A stretch of DNA of 64,000 bases, taken from Alcaligenes faecalis. Lineage in GTDB: Bacteria > Pseudomonadota > Gammaproteobacteria > Burkholderiales > Burkholderiaceae_B. The notes under the pieces are model-generated. The model worked only from the letters and a program-made list of their open reading frames with translations. It had not been told where the DNA came from and searched no databases. This document shows positions 60,073-64,000 of the stretch, piece by piece. The position numbers and the translations under genes are program-made. How positions within the stretch are numbered: position 1 is the stretch's first letter; each line of letters starts with the position of its first letter. The stretch covers positions 1,426,001 through 1,490,000 of the forward strand of contig NZ_CP023667.1 in assembly GCF_002443155.1 (NCBI RefSeq), in the 5' to 3' direction.

Positions 60073-61743
60073 ATGCTGACTGATCCTTCCCACAAATACC
60101 GTCCCTTTCCCGTCGTCAACTTGCCCGATCGCCAGTGGCCCCAACGCACCCTGAACAAGGCGCCCGTATGGTTGTCTACCGATTTGCGTGACGGCAACCA
60201 AGCCCTGTTCGAGCCCATGAATCGCGACCGCAAATTGCGCCTGTTTCAGGAGCTGGTTCGCATTGGTTTCAAGGAAATCGAGGTGGGTTTTCCGTCTGCC
60301 TCGCAAACAGATTTTGATATCGTCCGCCAACTGATTGACGAGGGCATGATTCCGAATGACGTCACGCCCATGGTCATCACCCAGCTGCGAGAGGATCTGA
60401 TTGAAACCACGGTACGCAGCGTGGCGGGGGCGCGTCGTGTGATTGTGCATTTCTACAATGCCATTGCACCGGCGTTTCGTGAAATTGTCTTTGGCATGGA
60501 AGTGCCGCAAATCATTGACATGGTGCGGCACCATGTGGAGCTGTTCAAGCGCCTGACCGCCCAGCACCCGGAAACGGAGTGGGTGTTGCAGTATTCGCCT
60601 GAAACCTTTTGCATGGCGGAACTGGATGTGTCGCTGGCTGTCTGCAATGCCGCTATCGATGCCTGGGATGCTGGTCCAGCTCGACCCATGATCATCAATC
60701 TGCCCACCACAGTAGAAGTGACGACCGCGAACGTCTTTGCCGATCAGATTGAATGGATGGATCGCCATCTGGATAGACGTGAACATATCGTCCTGTCGGT
60801 ACACCCGCATAACGACCGTGGCACAGGCGTTGCTTGCGCCGAACAAGCCATGCTGGCTGGTGCGCAGCGTGTCGAGGGCTGCCTGTTCGGCAATGGCGAG
60901 CGCAGCGGCAATCTGGATGTGGTGACCTTGGCTCTGAATCTGTATACCCAGGGTATTTCGCCACACCTGGATTTCTCCGACATTTCAGCAGTGGCCCGTA
61001 TCGCGGAAGAAGCAACCTCCTTGCCTATCCACCCGCGTCATCCCTATGTGGGCGATCTGGTCTTTACCGCTTTTTCCGGTTCTCATCAGGACGCGATTGC
61101 CAAGGGCTTCGCGGTGCAGAAAGAAGACGCCCCGTGGCGTGTGCCTTATCTGCCGGTTGACCCCAAGGATTTGGGCCGTACTTACGACAGCATCGTGCGT
61201 GTCAACAGCCAGTCCGGCAAAGGCGGTATCGCTTTCCTGCTGCAACGCGACTACGGCATTGTGATGCCGCGCCGCATGCAAGTGGAGTTCAGTGCCGTTG
61301 TTCAGCAGATAGCCGATTCCAGCGAAACGGAGTTGAACAGTCAGCAGATCTGGGAACTGTTTGAAACTACCTATCTGCAAGCCAATCAGCGCCAAAGCAA
61401 CATAAGCTACCGTACGCATCGTCTGTTCGATGAGGCACAAGGTCAGCAAGGTATAGAGCTGCAATGCGTGAATGCCAATGGCGAGACTGAAACCTATACC
61501 GGAACAGGCAATGGCCCGATTGCGGCGACGGTGGCAGCCTTGAGTCTGCCTTTGCGTATCGACAGCTACGAGGAACGTAGCCTGGGTTCTGGTGCAGACG
61601 CCTGCGCAATGGCGATTGTGGAAGCGGTCATGCCGGGTGTGCCTGGATCGAAATTTGGCGTGGGCAAGCACGCGAATATCATTACGGCCAGTGTGATGGC
61701 GGTGATGAATGCGGCGGCGCGTTTCGAGGAGGTGGAGGCATAA
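60073..61743 (+). CDS. leuA: 2-isopropylmalate synthase, long LeuA type
   Basis: 556 residues from ATG 60073, with GAGG five bases upstream; the frame is open further up but overlaps the leader. DRE-TIM barrel: LSTDLRDGNQALFEPMNRDRKLRLF carries the metal Asp and Arg, VHPHNDRGTGVACAEQAMLAGAQRVEGCLFGNGERSGNLDV the HxH and GNGERxGN motifs, and a C-terminal LeuA dimer or regulatory domain with GTGNGPIAA. It condenses acetyl-CoA with 2-ketoisovalerate, the first step to leucine, and is feedback-inhibited by leucine. This is the 550-residue form found in actinobacteria and many proteobacteria. It lies alone behind its leader. Confidence 0.96.
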   Translation: MLTDPSHKYRPFPVVNLPDRQWPQRTLNKAPVWLSTDLRDGNQALFEPMNRDRKLRLFQELVRIGFKEIEVGFPSASQTDFDIVRQLIDEGMIPNDVTPMVITQLREDLIETTVRSVAGARRVIVHFYNAIAPAFREIVFGMEVPQIIDMVRHHVELFKRLTAQHPETEWVLQYSPETFCMAELDVSLAVCNAAIDAWDAGPARPMIINLPTTVEVTTANVFADQIEWMDRHLDRREHIVLSVHPHNDRGTGVACAEQAMLAGAQRVEGCLFGNGERSGNLDVVTLALNLYTQGISPHLDFSDISAVARIAEEATSLPIHPRHPYVGDLVFTAFSGSHQDAIAKGFAVQKEDAPWRVPYLPVDPKDLGRTYDSIVRVNSQSGKGGIAFLLQRDYGIVMPRRMQVEFSAVVQQIADSSETELNSQQIWELFETTYLQANQRQSNISYRTHRLFDEAQGQQGIELQCVNANGETETYTGTGNGPIAATVAALSLPLRIDSYEERSLGSGADACAMAIVEAVMPGVPGSKFGVGKHANIITASVMAVMNAAARFEEVEA

Positions 61744-61759
61744 GCAGCTGTCAAGCTGC

Positions 61760-61806
61760 GGTGGGCCGCGCTAGCTTCTGTGTGTAATACAAAGGCGCGG
61801 GCCACC
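61760..61806 (+). terminator. hairpin after leuA
   Basis: GGTGGGCCGCGC (61760-61771) pairs with GCGCGGGCCACC (61795-61806) with one mismatch over a 23-base loop, then TTTG. It lies between leuA and the convergent marR gene. Confidence 0.6.
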
Positions 61807-61829
61807 TTTGACGCGTTAGTGGCTCTGAG

Positions 61830-62303
61830 TCAGGGGGCGACTCTGCTTGAAGAGTGCTTTACATAGTTGTCTGTGGGCAGGTCTAGATTTATCACCTGGC
61901 TTAACCAGCGTGCCACCACCTTCAGTTCATCCTCCGTAAAGCCGTCGGATAGTTGCTGATTCAAGCCCTGCAACGTTGATTTGGCCTTGATGCTGGCTTC
62001 CTCACCAGCCGGAGTCAGTGTCAGGCAAATCTTGCGCGTATCCACATCATCCGTCAGACGTTGAATCAAGCCTGCTGCCTGCATGCGTTTGGATAGCCCG
62101 GTAATCGCAGCCGGAGCCACTTGCAAGGCGCTGGCTGCTTCCCCCACCGTGACAGAGCCTTGAGAGCGAATCAAGAACAACATGCCAACTTGAGCCGCGC
62201 TGATATCTGTCCAGGCCGATGGCTGCTTCTGAATCCAGCGCTGCAAAGCCTTGTGGGCGTGGTTCAACAAAAAGACAAAGCGTGGCTGTGATTTCTGGCT
62301 CAT
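61830..62303 (-). CDS. MarR-family regulator
   Basis: 157 residues. Winged helix: ISAAQVGMLFLIRSQGSVTVGEAASALQVAPAAITGLSKRMQAAGLIQRLTDDVDTRKICLTLTPAGEEA, where DxDxRK/ICLTLT is the MarR wing. It follows the alpha/beta hydrolase gene by 33 bases on the same strand and probably represses that pair. The ligand is unknown. Confidence 0.92.
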   Translation of the reverse strand: MSQKSQPRFVFLLNHAHKALQRWIQKQPSAWTDISAAQVGMLFLIRSQGSVTVGEAASALQVAPAAITGLSKRMQAAGLIQRLTDDVDTRKICLTLTPAGEEASIKAKSTLQGLNQQLSDGFTEDELKVVARWLSQVINLDLPTDNYVKHSSSRVAP

Positions 62304-62336
62304 TTTGGCGACGGCTGAAGGGGTATGGGTTAGGCG

Positions 62337-63212
62337 TTACGGGTTTGAGGCGGGGCCGGATTCGCTTTGTGCGATCAGCCAGTCAATCACTATAGGCCAA
62401 AGTGCCTCGGCATTGCGTTTACGAAAGAAACCCATGTGACCAATATGCGCCAAACCCAGTTTTTTATGCTCCAGTTGCAGCCTTTCTATAGGGGCTTTGC
62501 TCAGTGGTTCCAGCAGCCGGGAAATAGCTTGCGGATTGGCCCAGGGATCATCATCAAAACCCAGAACCAGCAAGGGAATATCGACCTGGCTGGCGCGTTT
62601 TTTGGCATCCAGCTGTGGATCGTCATAAAAATAATGGGGCTTTTGTGTCCAGCGGCTCCATTGCTGCATGACACCCCGCGGAAGGTTCTCGCCAAAGCCC
62701 AAACGCCGAGTCGGCATATAGCCGCAAAGGCCGCAAAGCACAGGAGTGAGCACCCGCATGATCAAGCCCACCCGGAAGCGCTCCATGGGCTTTTCGATCA
62801 AAGCGGTAATCCCCGCATGAGACGCAATCATGACGGCAGCTTTCACGGAACGTGTCGCGGGAGAGATAGCAATCGCATGCCCACCAACGCTATGACCAAT
62901 GGCCAAAATGGGCAGACCTTCAAAGTGATGAGCAAGCCAATCCGTGACGTAAACCGCATCCTCCAGCATCCAGTCGGACATGGAGACATCGCATTGCCGA
63001 ATGTCCTTCTGACGAGATCGGCCTATGCCCCGGTAGTCGTAGCTCAGAACAATGAAACCCAGGCTGTTCAGATGCTCAGCAAAAGGACGATAAAAATCCT
63101 GTGGAACGGCTGTGGCGGGGTGGATGATGATGCTCGCTTTGGCATCAGCAGCAGGCCATAAGGTTGCACTGATCGGGTCCTTGCCAGCTTGCTGGATCGT
63201 CACCTGTTGCAT
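62337..63212 (-). CDS. alpha/beta hydrolase
   Basis: 291 residues. Nucleophile Ser in AIGHSVGGHA, oxyanion region IIIHPATAVPQDFYRPFAEHL, DYRGIGRS, acid in VLGFDDDPWANP, and catalytic His in LAHIGHMGFF. The order and the long cap place it among YheT/serine aminopeptidase S33-type hydrolases, but the substrate is not evident. Its gene starts next to the AT-rich island boundary and is paired with marR. Confidence 0.88.
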   Translation of the reverse strand: MQQVTIQQAGKDPISATLWPAADAKASIIIHPATAVPQDFYRPFAEHLNSLGFIVLSYDYRGIGRSRQKDIRQCDVSMSDWMLEDAVYVTDWLAHHFEGLPILAIGHSVGGHAIAISPATRSVKAAVMIASHAGITALIEKPMERFRVGLIMRVLTPVLCGLCGYMPTRRLGFGENLPRGVMQQWSRWTQKPHYFYDDPQLDAKKRASQVDIPLLVLGFDDDPWANPQAISRLLEPLSKAPIERLQLEHKKLGLAHIGHMGFFRKRNAEALWPIVIDWLIAQSESGPASNP

Positions 63213-63286
63213 GTTTACCTCTGATTTTATTTAACGTGTTAATAATAAAAGTAGAGTATGAAAACATCAACATAGGTTTGGGTAGC

Positions 63287-63448
63287 ATGATTTTTTTGGT
63301 GGGTTGTAGTATTGTTTTTGGATTATTTGTTATTGGCAGTAAAATTTTTAATTTATTGCTATTACTTGTCCTGTTTATTGTGTTGTTTTGGTGTTGGTTT
63401 CTTATATTTAATTTTATAGGTTTTTTATGGATATTGAGGCTGAATTAA
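63287..63448 (+). CDS. possible small hydrophobic protein at the island edge
   Basis: 53 codons from ATG 63287, consisting almost wholly of Ile, Leu, Phe and Val (two predicted membrane helices), ending 22 bases into the SIR2-like gene. In-frame extension to 63236 is possible. AT-rich DNA gives long T-rich frames by chance, so this may not be a real gene; a membrane partner of the following gene is the other option. Confidence 0.3.
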   Translation: MIFLVGCSIVFGLFVIGSKIFNLLLLLVLFIVLFWCWFLIFNFIGFLWILRLN

Positions 63449-64000
63449 GTTCTATTTTTTCTCAGAGATCGTCTGGGCCTTTTTTGTTTTTAGGTTCTGG
63501 GTTTTCTAGAAGATATATTGGATTAGAGGATTGGGATGGGTTGTTGAGTCGTTATTGTTTAATGGGAAGGCCTTATAATTTTTATAAAAGTAGCTCTAAT
63601 AATAAAACTCCAGTTTCTGCTCAAATAATAGCAGATGAGTTTCATGATTTTTGGTGGGAGGGAGCTGATTATGCGCCTAGTAGGGAACGTTATTCTAGCC
63701 TAATCTCTGATAGGACTTCTCCTCTTAGATTAGAGATTTGCGATTATATTAAGAATAAAAATTTACAAGAAATACCGTCAGATATTTCCGAGGAAATAGA
63801 AGCTCTTAAGGAGTGTGATGTTGATGGTGTAATTACTACAAATTGGGATGTTTTTGCGGAGAGCCTGTTTCCGGGTCATAAGGTATATGTAGGGCAAAAA
63901 GAGCTTCTTTTTTCCAATACGATGAATGTTGGGGAGATTTATAAAATTCATGGATGTTGTAATTTTCCTGAGTCTTTAGTTTTAACTCAATCGGACTATG
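63427..64000 (+). CDS. SIR2-family NADase-like protein, N-terminal part (truncated by the window end)
   Basis: 191 codons from ATG 63427 with no stop before the window end. The SIR2 fold is well marked: FLFLGSGFSRRY (residues 19-30, the GAGxS-type NAD loop), GVITTNWDVFAESLF (135-148, the TxN-D motif) and IYKIHGCC (171-178, with catalytic His 175). Such SIR2 proteins in AT-rich islands are mostly anti-phage NADases (for example DSR, SIR2-HerA or Argonaute-linked types). The remaining domains, which would tell the type, are beyond the window. A modest TAGG precedes the start. Confidence 0.85.
   Translation, partial: MDIEAELSSIFSQRSSGPFLFLGSGFSRRYIGLEDWDGLLSRYCLMGRPYNFYKSSSNNKTPVSAQIIADEFHDFWWEGADYAPSRERYSSLISDRTSPLRLEICDYIKNKNLQEIPSDISEEIEALKECDVDGVITTNWDVFAESLFPGHKVYVGQKELLFSNTMNVGEIYKIHGCCNFPESLVLTQSDY

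Noticed and set aside
1..64000. tRNA, rRNA, CRISPR arrays, insertion sequences and phage genes
   Set aside because: Read through for cloverleaf genes, regular spaced repeats and transposases; none found. The AT-rich end has no tRNA or att-like repeat within the window.

Overview
The window looks like chromosomal DNA of a betaproteobacterium of the Alcaligenaceae, most likely Alcaligenes. This is inferred from protein family flavour (TctA/TctB carriers, FUSC/DUF1656 efflux, MoeZ-type enzymes, a 556-residue LeuA), fairly high GC and dense short operons; no rRNA or tRNA is present to confirm it. Only the last 800 bases or so are clearly AT-rich and foreign in composition.

Layout. 1-4523 (+): one tightly overlapping operon with the C-terminus of a COG0523 metallochaperone GTPase, folE2, a 45-residue ORF, yidD, a SufE-like gene, a second dihydroorotase-like gene, a Fur-family regulator and a HisI paralogue. 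It resembles a zinc-starvation operon, and two of its enzymes lack a usual metal ligand. 4689-8880 (-): a two-component system and TctBA carrier. 9179-18832: an AraC regulator with a NepI-like exporter; a TPP riboswitch controlling nudix-thiD; and a LysR regulator with a complete FUSC-DUF1656-HlyD-NodT efflux system. 18848-27918: tautomerase, flavohaemoglobin, mmsA, DUF485-actP, cytochrome b561, nitronate monooxygenase and regulators. 28013-33246: small unknown proteins, a TetR remnant, a TetR/glycosyltransferase pair, VOC, GST and LysR. 33263-35947 (-): copper genes (DUF2946, YcnI, CopC-CopD). 36152-37396: GST and an orphan ClpP-like protease.

37854-56397 is the most interesting part. A minus-strand set encodes a TonB-dependent receptor, a Slam-dependent secreted hemophilin-like protein and a Slam translocon, behind a Fur box. 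Next to it, an AraC regulator, methyltransferase, FptX/PdtE-like MFS carrier, MoeZ-like activating enzyme, JAMM protease, GG-tailed sulfur carrier, CaiB-like protein, AMP ligase, acyl-CoA dehydrogenase, a second MFS protein and a six-hairpin glycosidase-like protein form what looks like a thiocarboxylate metallophore cluster of the pdt (pyridine-2,6-dithiocarboxylate) or qbs (thioquinolobactin) type. Iron-type boxes and a shared TGAGAATAA core in the promoters tie the two sets together.

56457-64000: a DsrE/58-residue/ArsR/DUF2892 sulfur-type module, a zeta-toxin operon with the putative antitoxin second, an AraC regulator, a leucine-rich leader peptide ahead of leuA, a hydrolase-marR pair, and the start of an AT-rich island with the N-terminal part of a SIR2-family protein of the kind found in anti-phage systems. 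The window ends inside that gene.
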